NCBI RefSeq assembly: GCF_003581585.1
Contig: NZ_QXIR01000003.1
Coordinates: 1 to 64,000, forward strand
Source of the DNA: Bacillus salacetis
GTDB taxonomy: Bacteria > Bacillota > Bacilli > Bacillales > Bacillaceae_B
Direction: 5' to 3'
Length of the DNA stretch: 64,000 nt
The position numbers were made by a program, and so were the translations under genes. Positions 1-9,899 of this stretch are shown piece by piece; within the stretch, counting starts at the first letter, position 1; every line of letters starts with the position of its first letter. The notes beneath the pieces are model-generated. The model made no database searches. It worked only from the letters and a program-made list of their open reading frames with translations, and had not been told where the DNA came from.

Positions 1-30
1 AAAGTCCTTTGCACAGGCAAAGGACTTTTT
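1..30 (-). terminator. Rho-independent terminator downstream of cccA
   Basis: An 11-bp perfect inverted repeat (1-11 with 18-28) is flanked by A and T runs on its two sides. It ends just beyond the cccA stop, so it should terminate cccA on the minus strand, and it could work in both directions. Confidence 0.8.
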
Positions 31-37
31 CAAGAAA

Positions 38-424
38 TTATAATGACATTAACCATTCAGCCATAGCATCTTGGTTTTCAGGTGGTACCAGACCTGCGGG
101 CATGCCGCCGCCTTTACCGTTTTGAAGAATCTCCACGATTTCCTCTTTAGAGTAGCGGTCACCTACACCTGTAAGCGCAGGACCAACACCGCCTTCATAA
201 TTCTCTCCATGACAAGAGATACATGCCTGCTGGTAATGTCCTTCAGGATCGAATTCTCCGCCTTCAGCAGTACCGCCGCCTTCAGCTTCACCTTCAGCAC
301 CCTGCTCACCATGTTCTTCTGCCATTTCCTTGGAATTGTTCATTCCTTCCAAAGACATAAAGAAAACAAGGCCGATTCCAAATACCATGATCAAAATGAA
401 TGGAATGATCGGATTGCGATTCAT
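38..424 (-). CDS. cccA: Membrane-anchored cytochrome c-550
   Basis: Small c-type cytochrome that carries electrons on the outer face of the membrane towards a cytochrome c oxidase. Residues 6-23 form an uncleaved-looking N-terminal membrane anchor. A very Glu/Gly-rich flexible linker (about 33-58) follows, then a single-haem class I domain with the CISCH haem-binding motif at 68-72 and the likely axial Met in GGGMPAG (Met108). The length (128 aa) is close to the family size of about 120. It follows sigA in the same orientation, as in B. subtilis, but here two other genes lie between them. A clear AGGGAGG-type site precedes the ATG. The identification is secure; its partner oxidase is not in this window. 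Confidence 0.93.
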   Translation of the reverse strand: MNRNPIIPFILIMVFGIGLVFFMSLEGMNNSKEMAEEHGEQGAEGEAEGGGTAEGGEFDPEGHYQQACISCHGENYEGGVGPALTGVGDRYSKEEIVEILQNGKGGGMPAGLVPPENQDAMAEWLMSL

Positions 425-561
425 AATTTAACCTCCCTTATGTAACAATTGTTAGTTATAGGTTGTGTTGTTTATTATAAACAATATTTATTTTACTGTA
501 AAAAGGTAGAAAGTAAAAGTCCTAACCCACACTTTTTCGACCTTTGTCGCAAAATGGACAT

Positions 562-700
562 AAACAAAAGCAGAATGTACCGTTCAGCTGCGCAGGACTG
601 GCCTGACTCATCATGAGATAAAAAATCATAAAGAGTGATACCGGCTCTATGATAACTCTAGTTACAACGAGTTTAAGCAACACTCCTGCACTCCATCCCC
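562..700. repeat. Degenerate copy of interspersed repeat family 1 (copy C)
   Basis: This is the main content of the 425-743 gap between cccA and the acyl-CoA dehydrogenase gene. Words shared with the copies at 31222-31490 and 55873-56195 occur in the same order: CCGTTCAGC, CATGAGATAAA, an AATCAT block, and a closing CTCC-rich end. It is clearly more decayed than those copies, and no ORF runs through it. The rest of the gap holds the cccA promoter region (AT-rich, 440-520) and the terminator at 706-729. Confidence 0.6.
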
Positions 701-705
701 AAATG

Positions 706-729
706 AAAAAGCCCGGGGAAGCCCGGGCT
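706..729 (-). terminator. Terminator downstream of the acyl-CoA dehydrogenase gene
   Basis: A GC-only 8-bp stem (AGCCCGGG with its complement, 710-729) with a 4-nt loop is followed on the minus strand by TTTTTC. It ends 15 nt past the stop codon. Confidence 0.85.
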
Positions 730-743
730 CGGCAATTGTAATA

Positions 744-1886
744 TTAACAGCCAATCAAGCGGGATATAACCATCCTTTGCACCTCAGAGGTCCCTTCCCC
801 AATTTCAAGTAGTTTTGCATCACGCATATAACGCTCCACTTCATACTCTTTCATGTAACCATATCCCCCATGAATCTGGATGGCTTCATCTGCAATTTCC
901 ATCGCTGCTTCGGAAGCATACAATTTACACATGGAAGCTTCCTTTGCGAATGGCCTGCCCTGATCCTTCAGCCATGCAGCTTTATAAATCATGTTTTTGG
1001 CTAACTCTATTTTCATTGCCATATCTGCCAGTTTGAACTGGGTCACCTGAAATTGAGAAAGCGTTTTACCAAATTGTTTTCTTTCTTTTGAGTACTGCAG
1101 AGCTTTTTCGAAGGCTGCCTCGGCAATTCCCAGAGCCATTGCCCCTATGCCGATCCTTCCTCCATCGAGTGTGGCAAGGAACTGTTTAAAGCCTTCTCCC
1201 TTTTTACCCAGGAGATTTTCTTCCGGCACCCTTACATTTTCAAGAACAAGTTCAGTTGTGTTTGAAGCATTCAATCCCATTTTTTCATAGTTATCGACTA
1301 CCCTGAATCCTTCTGCATCAGTAGGTACGATAATGGCACTGATTTCTTTACTTCCGCTCTCGGTTTTACCCGTAATGGCTGTCAAGGCAAGGTGTTTAGC
1401 ATAACTGGCGTTCGTAATGAAACTCTTATTACCATTGATTACATACTCATTTCCTTCTTTAACTGCCGATGTCTGAGTCCCCCCTGCATCAGATCCGGCA
1501 TTAGGTTCAGTAAGGCCAAAAGCACCGAACGATTCTCCTGTACAAATGGGTGTAAGATACTTCCGTTTCTGTTCATCCGTACCAAACATATTGATCGGGG
1601 CACCACCCAATGAAATATGGGCAGAATAAGTTATCCCCGTTGATGCGCATGCTTTGCTCAATTCTTCTGTTACAATGGCAAAACTTACTGTATCGCCGCC
1701 GGCGCCGCCGTACTCCTCGGGAAAAGGAAGTCCCATCATTCCCAGGTCAGCCAGCTTTTTGAATGCCTCTTTCGGGAATTCCTTCGTGCGGTCCCTGTCT
1801 ATCGCGCCGGGAGCAACTTCCTCCCTGGCAAAATCCCTGATTGTTTTTTGGATCATCTTTTGTTCTGAAGTCAAATCAAAATTCAT
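744..1886 (-). CDS. Acyl-CoA dehydrogenase
   Basis: FAD-dependent alpha,beta-dehydrogenation of acyl-CoA in fatty-acid or branched-chain acyl-CoA breakdown; electrons pass to an electron-transfer flavoprotein. 380 aa from the chosen ATG, the usual size. Signatures: the FGLTEPNAGSD segment, FITNASYA, the GGRIGIGAMALG helix, QIHGGYGYMKEYEVERYMRDAK, and a C-terminal IGEGTSEVQR whose Glu is at the catalytic-base position of the short/medium-chain group. The ATG at 1886 was chosen because AAGGGGG lies 6 nt before it; the upstream in-frame starts abut or precede that site. It has no acyl-CoA partner genes beside it, so the chain-length class (butyryl- or isobutyryl-like) is inference. It is not part of the usual sigA-cccA layout. 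Confidence 0.88.
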   Translation of the reverse strand: MNFDLTSEQKMIQKTIRDFAREEVAPGAIDRDRTKEFPKEAFKKLADLGMMGLPFPEEYGGAGGDTVSFAIVTEELSKACASTGITYSAHISLGGAPINMFGTDEQKRKYLTPICTGESFGAFGLTEPNAGSDAGGTQTSAVKEGNEYVINGNKSFITNASYAKHLALTAITGKTESGSKEISAIIVPTDAEGFRVVDNYEKMGLNASNTTELVLENVRVPEENLLGKKGEGFKQFLATLDGGRIGIGAMALGIAEAAFEKALQYSKERKQFGKTLSQFQVTQFKLADMAMKIELAKNMIYKAAWLKDQGRPFAKEASMCKLYASEAAMEIADEAIQIHGGYGYMKEYEVERYMRDAKLLEIGEGTSEVQRMVISRLIGC

Positions 1887-2057
1887 GTCCATCCCCCTTA
1901 ATATGTAAACACCTGAAAAAATCACAGAATATGCTCTGCGTACTATACAAATTTAAAATGACACCTGGATAAATATATTTTGTACGCGCTTACACTTACA
2001 TTATAAAAGGATTGATATAATTTTCTCAACTTTTAAAAACTTTCTAAAATTAAGAAA

Positions 2058-2597
2058 TTATATTACAATAGAAACCATCAAAATGAAGCCGCCCAGAATG
2101 GCAGCTGCGGTAAAATACCAATATTTCAAATAAACCCCTGACACCAGCCATGCAAAACAATTCATGAACAGTACTGCATATGTAATATTTGTGCTGCCAT
2201 TAAAAAATACACCGGTGATATGAACAGAGTAAATCAATGTGACCAGAGCAGCGGTAATATAAATCAAAGGCAAAAGCATCTCTTTATTAGAATAATAAAT
2301 TCCTGCAAAAATTAACAAGACGACAAAACCTGCCAAAATCGCTGTTTGCAAAACGAATGACAATTCAGTAAAATAAATGACAAATAATGAAAACGGAATC
2401 AAAGCAAATATAAGGCTTGCTGTCAAAAATCCCATGAACGGGAACTTCGACCTTTCCCTATCTGAAATATCGGGATTCTCCCCTTGATTATAAAGCGCAA
2501 GGAGGTAGTCACAGTACTGTTCGGGAAGCATTTTGTTTTGTTTCCAGAATAGAATTTCTTTAATGATTATGTTTCTTTTTTGAGTTTTAGTATCCAT
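2058..2597 (-). CDS. Uncharacterised multi-pass membrane protein
   Basis: 179 aa, not recognised as a named gene. The first 50 residues are hydrophilic (a WKQNKMLPEQYCDYLLALYNQG segment resembling the cytosolic start of DUF2157-type proteins). Five or so hydrophobic segments follow, from about residue 54 to the end, with almost no loops, so it is an integral membrane protein. An AGGATGTGG site lies upstream of the ATG. It sits between sigA, which has its own terminator, and the acyl-CoA dehydrogenase gene, all in the same direction. The function is unknown and no catalytic motif is visible. Confidence 0.65.
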   Translation of the reverse strand: MDTKTQKRNIIIKEILFWKQNKMLPEQYCDYLLALYNQGENPDISDRERSKFPFMGFLTASLIFALIPFSLFVIYFTELSFVLQTAILAGFVVLLIFAGIYYSNKEMLLPLIYITAALVTLIYSVHITGVFFNGSTNITYAVLFMNCFAWLVSGVYLKYWYFTAAAILGGFILMVSIVI

Positions 2598-2675
2598 ATT
2601 TCCACATCCTGTATTCTAAAATTTCGCCGTACAGGCTTTATATCCCTTTTTTATTCGAGAAATAGTTATGTGAAC

Positions 2676-2716
2676 AAAAAAATAGTCTACCTCCCGTTGA
2701 AGGAAAGTAAACTATC
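2676..2716 (-). terminator. Terminator downstream of sigA
   Basis: A 15-bp imperfect stem (2681-2695 with 2702-2716, with G-U pairs) is followed on the minus strand by a run of seven T. It starts just past the sigA stop codon and closes the dnaG-sigA operon. Confidence 0.85.
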
Positions 2717-2728
2717 TGTAAAAACATT

Positions 2729-3859
2729 CTATTCCAAGAAGTCTTTCAAGCGCTTGCTCCGGCTTGGATGGCGCAGCTTCCTAAGGGCTTTCGCTTCGAT
2801 CTGGCGAATGCGTTCCCTGGTGACACCGAAGACTTTGCCGACTTCTTCAAGGGTTCTCGTACGTCCATCGTCAAGGCCGAAACGAAGTCTCAGGACATTT
2901 TCTTCTCTGTCTGTTAATGTATCCAGCACGTCTTCCAGCTGTTCTTTAAGCAACTCGTAAGCAGCATGTTCAGAAGGAGACTGAGCTTCAGCATCTTCGA
3001 TAAAATCGCCTAGATGCGAGTCATCTTCTTCACCGATTGGTGTTTCAAGTGACACAGGTTCCTGGGCAATCTTCAGGATCTCCCTTACTTTCTCTGGTGT
3101 GAGATCCATCTCTTCAGCTATTTCCTCAGGCGAAGGCTCACGGCCAAGGTCCTGCAGAAGCTGACGCTGTACTCTGATCAATTTATTGATGGTCTCGACC
3201 ATGTGTACAGGGATACGAATAGTTCTTGCCTGGTCTGCGATAGCACGTGTAATGGCTTGGCGGATCCACCAGGTTGCATACGTACTGAATTTGAATCCTT
3301 TACGGTAGTCGAACTTTTCGACTGCCTTTATAAGTCCCATATTACCTTCCTGGATTAAATCAAGGAACAGCATTCCACGCCCGACGTATCTTTTGGCAAT
3401 ACTTACAACCAGTCGTAGGTTGGCTTCGGCAAGTCGGCGCTTTGCTTCTTCGTCGCCTTCTTCAATGCGGTTAGCCAGGGAAATCTCCTCTTGCGCGGAT
3501 AAAAGGTCAACTCTTCCGATTTCCTTTAAGTACATGCGAACTGGATCATTGATTTTAACTCCTGGAGGAACACTTAGATCATTTAGATCAAACTCTTCTC
3601 CCTCAGCTTTATTCAGCTGCTGTACGTTTGGATCATCATCTTCTTCATTTTCATTGATGATTTCAACACCTTGCTCACCAAGCTGTTCATAAAACTCATC
3701 CATCGTGTCTGATTCTAATTCAAAATTCGCTAATTTTTCAGCGATATCTTCATACGTCAATACCCCTCGTTTTTTCCCGAGTTCCATTAACTGTTCTTTC
3801 ACCTGGTCAACTGTAACTTCTGATTCTACCTCTTTGGAACGTGCTGACTTTTCAGCCAT
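2729..3859 (-). CDS. sigA: RNA polymerase primary sigma factor SigA
   Basis: Housekeeping sigma-70 factor that directs RNA polymerase to TTGACA/TATAAT promoters. 376 aa from the ATG at 3859. It has the N-terminal region 1.1 ([20 protein letters not shown]), an acidic linker, regions 1.2 to 2.4 (including [26 protein letters not shown] and the [10 protein letters not shown] element that contacts the -10 box), region 3, and region 4.2 with the [20 protein letters not shown] helix that reads the -35 box. GGAGGGG stands 6 nt before this ATG; the longer in-frame start has no such support. It follows dnaG by 40 nt and shares its operon, the classic replication-transcription pairing. Confidence 0.98.
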   Translation of the reverse strand: MAEKSARSKEVESEVTVDQVKEQLMELGKKRGVLTYEDIAEKLANFELESDTMDEFYEQLGEQGVEIINENEEDDDPNVQQLNKAEGEEFDLNDLSVPPGVKINDPVRMYLKEIGRVDLLSAQEEISLANRIEEGDEEAKRRLAEANLRLVVSIAKRYVGRGMLFLDLIQEGNMGLIKAVEKFDYRKGFKFSTYATWWIRQAITRAIADQARTIRIPVHMVETINKLIRVQRQLLQDLGREPSPEEIAEEMDLTPEKVREILKIAQEPVSLETPIGEEDDSHLGDFIEDAEAQSPSEHAAYELLKEQLEDVLDTLTDREENVLRLRFGLDDGRTRTLEEVGKVFGVTRERIRQIEAKALRKLRHPSRSKRLKDFLE

Positions 3860-3899
3860 TTGTTCCCCTCCTTCCAACTTCCTTGCAATTGATTCCACT

Positions 3900-5705
3900 T
3901 TATAGCGACTTCCTCAGCTGCAGGATTTCCATAGCAATCAAGGCAGCTTTTTTATAATCATTTTGTCTTTCCGCTTCTTTTTGGGCAAGTTGTTTTTCTT
4001 TTATTGTCAACATCTTTTGATGTTTTAACACCTGATTTACATAATCAATTAATTCCTGCTCACTGCACTCATCTGATATAGACATCATTCCGATTTCCGA
4101 TACGACCCTCCTGAGCCTGCTGTCTGGGAGAAATTGGATGAAACCACTGGAATCAGCCTCATTTCCCTCTTCATAATAACCGAATAAATAGGTAATGATT
4201 GCTTGATGCTCATCAAGATTAAAAGAGCTTCCATTCAGCAGATTCTGCACCTTGAAGGCGATATCTGGATCTTTCATCATATGGGCAATGAGTCTTCTTT
4301 CAGCTGTATGATAAGCAGGAAACAGTTTATTTTCAGCTTTGGGCTGAACCCGTGGAGCAAAATCCTGATTTCTTTGCTCCCTTCTATCCGATTTCTTACT
4401 AGAGAAGTAAATTTGTTTCTGCTGCTGTTCGAGGGCCTGCAGTGATAATGAAAATTCATCCGCAAGCTGCCGCAAATAATAATCGCGTTCGATATGATTC
4501 TGCAGCGCACTGACTTCCTTTAATACTTCTTCTATATACTGAAGCCTATCTCCTTCATCATTCAAATTTTTTCCTTGACGGAAGTAAATAAGTTTGAATG
4601 CCATGAAGGTCAAGCTGGCCCCTATTACATCATTTTGGAATTTTTCAGCGCTGTACTTTTTGATGTAGTCATCAGGATCCAGTTTCTCAGGGATCATTGA
4701 AATCCGTATGTTAAATTGTTCTTCATTGAGCATTTTGGCAGCCCGGAAGGCAGCCTCGATCCCGGCTTTATCTCCGTCATAGCAAATAACCACCGAGTCT
4801 GTCATCCTTTTTAGCATCTGCATATGCTTAGGGGTCAAAGATGTACCCATTGAGGCAATGCCGTTTTCAACGCCTGCACTGTCTGCGGAGATGACATCTG
4901 CAAAGCCTTCGAACAAGATTGCCTGGCTTTTTCTTCTGATAACCGGCCTGGCATTGTTAAAATTATACAGGACAGAGCTTTTATTAAAAATCTTCGTTTC
5001 CGGACTGTTCAGATACTTGGGTTCCTCACCGCCCATTGCCCTGCCGGAAAAAGCAATCGTTTTCCCGCGATGGTCCCTGATAGGAAACATGACCCTTCCT
5101 CTGAATCGATCAAAGTAATGGTCTTCGTTTTCTCTTTTTACCAGGAGTCCCGCTTGTTCCATCAAATCGGGGGGGAATCCGCGTTTCGTTAAGAAATTCA
5201 CAGTGAACTCCCAGCTCGGAAGGCTCCATCCAATTTGAAATTTATCAATGCTTTCCCGGGTGAACCCTCTTTCAAGCAGGTACTCCAACGCGTCCTGACC
5301 CTCTTTTGTATTTACAAGCAAATGATGATAGAATTTACTTAAAAGCTCGTGAGCCTCTATCATTTTTTCTTCGTCTCTGCTGGCTGTCGTCTCCACTTGA
5401 TTTACATCAACTGAAAGTTCCTGACCGGCTTTCCCGGCTAGCTTTACGACAGCTTCCTGAAATGAAATGCCGTCTATATCCATTAGGAAAGTATACGCAT
5501 TTCCGCCAGCCCCACAGCCAAAGCAGTGAAAAATTTGTTTATCAGGTGAAACAGAAAAAGACGGGGTGCTTTCCCCATGGAATGGGCACAGGCCAAAATA
5601 GTTTCTCCCCTGTTTCTTAAGCTGTACATAATCACCTATGACATCCACAATATCAATTGACTGACGAATTTCGTTGACTTTTTCTTCAGGAATTCTCCCT
5701 GTCAC
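3900..5705 (-). CDS. dnaG: DNA primase
   Basis: Makes RNA primers for replication together with the replicative helicase. About 601 aa. The zinc-binding domain has the CPFH...CFGC ligand set near residues 42-70. The Toprim catalytic core follows ([13 protein letters not shown]-like metal site, then [14 protein letters not shown] and the DPDDYIK segment), then a poorly conserved C-terminal helicase-interaction domain. The gene probably begins at the second of two in-frame GTG codons: AGGTG lies 8 nt before the GTG at 5705, but only a few bases before the GTG at 5711. It is translated just ahead of sigA. Confidence 0.97.
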   Translation of the reverse strand: MTGRIPEEKVNEIRQSIDIVDVIGDYVQLKKQGRNYFGLCPFHGESTPSFSVSPDKQIFHCFGCGAGGNAYTFLMDIDGISFQEAVVKLAGKAGQELSVDVNQVETTASRDEEKMIEAHELLSKFYHHLLVNTKEGQDALEYLLERGFTRESIDKFQIGWSLPSWEFTVNFLTKRGFPPDLMEQAGLLVKRENEDHYFDRFRGRVMFPIRDHRGKTIAFSGRAMGGEEPKYLNSPETKIFNKSSVLYNFNNARPVIRRKSQAILFEGFADVISADSAGVENGIASMGTSLTPKHMQMLKRMTDSVVICYDGDKAGIEAAFRAAKMLNEEQFNIRISMIPEKLDPDDYIKKYSAEKFQNDVIGASLTFMAFKLIYFRQGKNLNDEGDRLQYIEEVLKEVSALQNHIERDYYLRQLADEFSLSLQALEQQQKQIYFSSKKSDRREQRNQDFAPRVQPKAENKLFPAYHTAERRLIAHMMKDPDIAFKVQNLLNGSSFNLDEHQAIITYLFGYYEEGNEADSSGFIQFLPDSRLRRVVSEIGMMSISDECSEQELIDYVNQVLKHQKMLTIKEKQLAQKEAERQNDYKKAALIAMEILQLRKSL

Positions 5706-5758
5706 AAACACATCACCTGATCATTATTTATTCCTTTAAATTATGCATTCGATAAATC

Positions 5759-6196
5759 CTATTGATTTCCTGCAAAATTCGACAATATTTTATTAAATAC
5801 AGAGACGAACCGATCCCTATCCTCTGAAGTAAATGGCTTTGGTCCCTTTCCATATTTTCCATTCCGTCTTTCTTTAGCGGACAGGTACCGGAAATCCAAA
5901 GCCGTAGAGATGGTTTCTTCTCTAAACTCTTTTCCCCTAGGAGAAATTGCATAAACGCCTTTCGGCAATACAACACTCGCCAGCCCAATATCCTGGGTGA
6001 CGATGACATCCCCTTTTTTGGTATGATTCATGATATAAAGGTCCGCTGCCTCTTTGGATGAATCCACGTAGACCCATTCCCCTGCATCAGGATTGTTCTT
6101 TCTGTGGGCGTTGGATGCTATGAAAACGACTTTCACCCCGTACACATTAGAAATCCCCGTGATTTCTTCCTTCACAGGACATGCATCAGCATCCAC
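5759..6196 (-). CDS. yqxD: YqxD/YaiI family (UPF0178) protein, start unresolved
   Basis: PIN-like UPF0178 family protein of unknown cellular role, found next to dnaG in Bacillus. The conserved DADACPVK opening, SNAHRK, DIGLASVVLPKG and the RRNGKYGKGPK tail are all present. The first canonical in-frame start (GTG, 6196) falls inside the first conserved motif (VDADACP), removes residues the family normally has, and has no ribosome binding site. Reading back in frame gives 12 more sensible codons (ending AVIFV) up to an ATA codon at 6230-6232, which lies 7 nt after GAGGTG. The true start may therefore be this rare ATA, or a one-base deletion may have put the ATG at 6217 out of frame. The family call is firm; the 5' end is not. 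Confidence 0.8.
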   Translation of the reverse strand: MDADACPVKEEITGISNVYGVKVVFIASNAHRKNNPDAGEWVYVDSSKEAADLYIMNHTKKGDVIVTQDIGLASVVLPKGVYAISPRGKEFREETISTALDFRYLSAKERRNGKYGKGPKPFTSEDRDRFVSVFNKILSNFAGNQ

Positions 6197-6232
6197 AAAG
6201 ATTACAGCTTCACCATTTCTCCTATTACCTAT

Positions 6233-6518
6233 TCTACATCACCTCAAAATATCCTTCTTCATATGACAACTTTCACATTGATCAAGATAAAGGCAACATT
6301 TTGTCGAATTTTTTCTTAACAAGCGACTTGACATATCCCAATAATTAGTTTATTCGTTTATACTTAAGTCTAAACCTATTTTGAATATATTTTTATCACA
6401 ATTTTTTATTATAGTATATCTTCTTCTGTTTGACCACTAAAAACCCCGTATACAATATATTTTTTCTTCATCTTACATATTCCTGATTTAATCCAATAAT
6501 TGTCACGGAAATTCAAAT
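6233..6518. other. AT-rich region between yqxD and yqfL
   Basis: About 290 nt without a convincing ORF on either strand. The minus strand has a good -10 hexamer (TATAAT, 6408-6413) but no matching -35, and a long AT-rich leader leading to the GAGGTG site of yqxD. This probably holds the yqxD-dnaG promoter. No repeat or structured RNA was recognised. Confidence 0.4.
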
Positions 6519-6549
6519 AAAAAAGATGACACGCAAACATGTCATCTTA
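6519..6549 (-). terminator. Terminator overlapping the yqfL stop
   Basis: A 9-bp perfect stem (523-531 with 540-548 of the 6000s) is followed on the minus strand by TTTTTTATTTG. It includes the last bases of yqfL and ends the ccpN-yqfL operon. Confidence 0.85.
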
Positions 6550-7365
6550 GTTGGATTTTTGGATCTTATTCATAATGATATTGGCTGTCTCTTCAACAGC
6601 TTTATTGGAAACATCGACTACATGGCAGCCAATCTTTTCCACAATCTTCTCAAAATAATCAATTTCATGCTGGATCCTGTCCAGGTTAGCATAGCTTGCC
6701 TGGTCGTTCAGCCCAAGCGACTTCAAACGCTCTCTCCTGATGCTGTTCAGCTTTTCGGGAGCAGCTTTGAGTCCGAAACATTTAGAGGGTGAGACTTTGA
6801 ATAGTTCTTCAGGCGGATCGACTTCCGGTACCAGAGGAACATTCGCCACCTTCAGCCTTTTCAGGGCCAGATATTGAGATAACGGGGTTTTCGATGTCCT
6901 CGATACCCCTATCAAAACGATGTCAGCCCTTAACAGCCCGCGTGGATCTCTGCCGTCGTCATACTTCACAGCAAACTCAATGGCTTCCACCTTTTTGAAG
7001 TAATCAGCATCCAGCTTATGGACTACCCCGGGTTCATTCAAAGGTGCCTTATCGTATTTTTCCTGATAAGTATCCATGATAGGTCCCATAATATCAAACG
7101 CATACAGCTGATCTTTCTCAGCCTGCTCTTTAAGGTATTTTCTCATATCCGGCTTAACAAGTGTATACACGATTAAACCATTATTCAACTTTGCCAATGA
7201 AAGAACTTCATCTAGATGAGAAAATTCTTCTACATAGGGAAAACGCTTGATCACGGTATTTGATCCGTCAAATTGACTGATCGCCGCTTTCGTAACAAGT
7301 TCAGCCGTTTCTCCAACTGAATCGGAAACTACATAAATGTATGGTTCTTTCAAAACCTTCACCAC
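6547..7365 (-). CDS. yqfL: Pyruvate, phosphate dikinase / PEP synthase regulatory protein (YqfL, DUF299)
   Basis: Bifunctional kinase/phosphorylase of the PPDK-regulatory family (DUF299; PpsR in E. coli). In B. subtilis YqfL modulates CcpN activity. 272 aa. The family signature [13 protein letters not shown] is near the N-terminus, and the nucleotide-binding segment [19 protein letters not shown] lies in the C-terminal half. It starts 18 nt after ccpN, the arrangement seen in B. subtilis. The annotated start is GTG at 7365. A TTG at 7353 is a strong alternative, because AGGTGG sits 8 nt before it and overlaps the GTG region. Confidence 0.92.
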   Translation of the reverse strand: MVKVLKEPYIYVVSDSVGETAELVTKAAISQFDGSNTVIKRFPYVEEFSHLDEVLSLAKLNNGLIVYTLVKPDMRKYLKEQAEKDQLYAFDIMGPIMDTYQEKYDKAPLNEPGVVHKLDADYFKKVEAIEFAVKYDDGRDPRGLLRADIVLIGVSRTSKTPLSQYLALKRLKVANVPLVPEVDPPEELFKVSPSKCFGLKAAPEKLNSIRRERLKSLGLNDQASYANLDRIQHEIDYFEKIVEKIGCHVVDVSNKAVEETANIIMNKIQKSN

Positions 7366-7383
7366 CTAAAATCAAATTTCTGC

Positions 7384-8010
7384 CTACAGGTCTTCCGCTA
7401 ATGCGACGAATGCTTTTGTAACATTGGTCTTTGTAATCCTGCCTGTTACTTCCAGATCACCATTTTCCGTCATATTCACTACCGGAACAGCATCAATCTG
7501 TTTTTCAATCAAACTTTTTGCTACATCGATCAGTAAGTCGTCTTTTTCGCAGGTCGTAATGTTAGGCATCCTCGTCATAATGATATTCACCGGTATGGAA
7601 TTCAGCTCCTGTTTGCCAATGCTCGCCCGGAGCAGGTCCTTCCTGGAGAGAACACCTACCAAATGAGTGTGCTCATCTATTACGAACAAAGTTCCTACAT
7701 CTTCAAGAAACATTGTCACTATTGCATCATATACTGAAACATTCTCATTCACAACTACTGGAATGGATTGATAATTCCGAACCAATATTTTTTTTAGATT
7801 TTCTGTCAAAAGCTGAGTTCCGGTTTTTCCTGAGTAAAAATACCCCACGCGCGGACGGGCATCCAAATATCCAGCCATTGTCAATATTGCCAAATCCGGA
7901 CGCAGTGTGGCACGGGTCAGGTTCAGCCTCTCAGCAATCTGCTCGCCGGTTATCGGGCCGTTATCCTTTACAATTTGCAGAATATGTTCCTGCCGATTAT
8001 TTAGTTCCAT
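7384..8010 (-). CDS. ccpN: Transcriptional repressor of gluconeogenic genes CcpN
   Basis: Represses gapB, pckA and the SR1 RNA on glucose in B. subtilis. 208 aa: an N-terminal winged helix-turn-helix (LNNRQEHILQIVKDNGPITGEQIAERLNLTRATLRPDLAILTMAGYLDARPRVGYFY region, residues 2-60) followed by two CBS domains (about 78-140 and 143-205) that probably sense nucleotides. The ATG at 8010 is preceded by AGGTGG at 8 nt. It is co-transcribed with yqfL, whose product adjusts its activity. Its target genes are not in the window. Confidence 0.94.
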   Translation of the reverse strand: MELNNRQEHILQIVKDNGPITGEQIAERLNLTRATLRPDLAILTMAGYLDARPRVGYFYSGKTGTQLLTENLKKILVRNYQSIPVVVNENVSVYDAIVTMFLEDVGTLFVIDEHTHLVGVLSRKDLLRASIGKQELNSIPVNIIMTRMPNITTCEKDDLLIDVAKSLIEKQIDAVPVVNMTENGDLEVTGRITKTNVTKAFVALAEDL

Positions 8011-8201
8011 CTTGCTCACCACCTAACGGACAATGTATAAAAATAAGTGTTATACTTTATACTAAATATTATATACTATTAAGACGAAAAGAAAAGAAAG
8101 ACTTTTCACGAATCACGATTTAATCCTATTCAGTCATCTTCTTTCATAAGGTTAGCTTTTTAATCAGGTGACTGCAATTAATTTGCATCTTTCATCAATT
8201 G

Positions 8202-8230
8202 TTGTATATTTTAAAAGAAAGTGATAAAAT
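8202..8230 (+). promoter_or_regulatory. Predicted SigA promoter of the glyS T-box leader
   Basis: TTGTAT (8202-8207), a 17-nt spacer, and TAAAAT (8225-8230). Each hexamer matches the consensus at four or five positions, and the pair sits directly upstream of the T-box leader. Confidence 0.6.
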
Positions 8231-8239
8231 TATTCCATC

Positions 8240-8473
8240 TTTCCTCGAATCGAGTCTTATCTGAGGAAATCAAATCTATAGGACATATGCGCTGACGGAA
8301 ATATAAGTACTTGTACAAAAAGCGATCCGGGAAAGGTGAAAGCCCGGAATACAAGGAAAAGGCAATCCTGAGCATCTTTTACGAAAGTGGGTATACTCTG
8401 CGTATATCAACTAGGGTGGAACCGCGGGCAAAAGCTCGTCCCTAGGCCTTGAGCCTGGAGACGAGCTTTTTTT
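8240..8473 (+). promoter_or_regulatory. Glycine T-box riboswitch with intrinsic terminator
   Basis: A tRNA-sensing leader. The T-box sequence AGGGTGGAACCGCG is at 8413-8426; its UGGA bulge (8417-8420) would pair with the UCCA end of tRNA-Gly. Upstream lie Stem I features (AGCGATCC..., GGTGAAAGCCC, GGAATACAAGG), and GGC-A at 8361-8364 is a plausible glycine specifier. The terminator is the AAGCTCGTC/GACGAGCTT stem (8432-8468) plus seven T; the 5' arm overlaps the antiterminator sequence. Uncharged tRNA-Gly should relieve termination and switch on glyS. Confidence 0.92.
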
Positions 8474-8509
8474 AATTCATTTTTTAATAATCCAAAGGAG
8501 TTGTATATT

Positions 8510-9883
8510 ATGTCAATGGAAGAAATCGTGAATTTAGCAAAGCACAGAGGGTTTGTGTTTCCTGGTTCAGAAATATACGGAGGTCTTGCAAACACATGGG
8601 ATTACGGGCCACTGGGTGTAGAATTAAAGAATAACATCAAAAAGGCATGGTGGAAAAAGTTCATCCAGGAATCTCCTTATAACGTTGGGCTGGATGCTTC
8701 CATCCTTATGAACCCGCAAACCTGGGTCGCTTCAGGCCATGTCGGAAATTTCAACGATCCCATGATTGACTGCAAAAGCTGTAAAACACGTCACCGTGCC
8801 GATAAAATCATTGAGAACGCCCTGGAAGCAAAAGGGATAGAAATGGTGGTAGACGGACTTCCTTTTGAGAGGATGGCTGAAATCATCGATGAGTATGAAA
8901 TCGCCTGCCCCGAGTGCGGCAGCCGGGATTTTACAGATATCCGCCAATTCAACCTTATGTTCAAGACTCACCAGGGTGTAACAGAGTCATCAACAAACGA
9001 AATTTTCCTGCGTCCTGAAACTGCACAGGGAATCTTCGTTAACTTTAAAAATGTTCAGCGCTCCATGCGTAAAAAAGTCCCTTTTGGTATTGGACAGATC
9101 GGAAAGAGCTTCCGTAATGAAATCACTCCTGGTAACTTCACATTCCGCACCCGTGAATTTGAACAAATGGAGCTTGAATTCTTCTGCAAGCCCGGGGAAG
9201 ACCTTGAGTGGCATTCCTATTGGAGGGAATTCTGTAAGAACTGGCTCTTAGCGTTGGGCATGAAGGAAGATAACATGAGATTGCGTGACCATGATGATGA
9301 CGAGTTATCCCATTATAGTAACGCTACGACTGATATTGAATATAAATTCCCATTCGGCTGGGGCGAATTATGGGGCATCTCTGACCGTACCGATTTTGAT
9401 TTGAAACGCCATATGGAACATTCCAATGAAGATTTCCATTACATGGATCCACAGACAAATGAAAAGTATGTTCCTTACTGCATCGAGCCGTCACTTGGTG
9501 CTGACCGGGTGACTCTGGCATATCTTTGCGATGCATATGAGGAAGAGGAACTTGAAAAAGAAACGAGAACAGTTCTTCGTTTCCATCCAGCACTTGCTCC
9601 GTTCAAGGCTGCAGTCCTGCCTCTTTCCAAGAAGCTTTCGGATGATGCATTTAAGGTATATGAAGAATTGTCAAAAGATCTTATGATTGATTTTGATGAA
9701 ACAGCATCTATAGGTAAAAGATACAGACGACAAGATGAAATTGGTACACCTTTCTGTATCACTTTCGACTTTGACTCTGTTGAAGATGGACAGGTAACGG
9801 TCCGCGACCGCGACACAATGGATCAGGTCCGCATGCCGATCAGCGAAGTAAAAGGATTCCTGCAAGAAAAGATCAATTTCTGA
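8510..9883 (+). CDS. glyS: Glycyl-tRNA synthetase, single-chain homodimeric type
   Basis: Class II synthetase that charges tRNA-Gly. 457 aa, the alpha2 (eukaryote-like) form, not the two-subunit GlyQ-GlyS found at this place in B. subtilis. Visible features: the N-terminal [26 protein letters not shown] segment, a zinc-type [11 protein letters not shown]...[10 protein letters not shown] insertion, motif 2 ([25 protein letters not shown]), motif 3 ([10 protein letters not shown]), and a C-terminal anticodon-binding domain ([11 protein letters not shown] onward). The ATG at 8510 has GGAG 9 nt upstream; an upstream in-frame TTG at 8501 follows the site too closely. It is preceded by a glycine T-box. 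Confidence 0.97.
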   Translation: MSMEEIVNLAKHRGFVFPGSEIYGGLANTWDYGPLGVELKNNIKKAWWKKFIQESPYNVGLDASILMNPQTWVASGHVGNFNDPMIDCKSCKTRHRADKIIENALEAKGIEMVVDGLPFERMAEIIDEYEIACPECGSRDFTDIRQFNLMFKTHQGVTESSTNEIFLRPETAQGIFVNFKNVQRSMRKKVPFGIGQIGKSFRNEITPGNFTFRTREFEQMELEFFCKPGEDLEWHSYWREFCKNWLLALGMKEDNMRLRDHDDDELSHYSNATTDIEYKFPFGWGELWGISDRTDFDLKRHMEHSNEDFHYMDPQTNEKYVPYCIEPSLGADRVTLAYLCDAYEEEELEKETRTVLRFHPALAPFKAAVLPLSKKLSDDAFKVYEELSKDLMIDFDETASIGKRYRRQDEIGTPFCITFDFDSVEDGQVTVRDRDTMDQVRMPISEVKGFLQEKINF

Positions 9884-9899
9884 TATTGCTGCTGAATAC

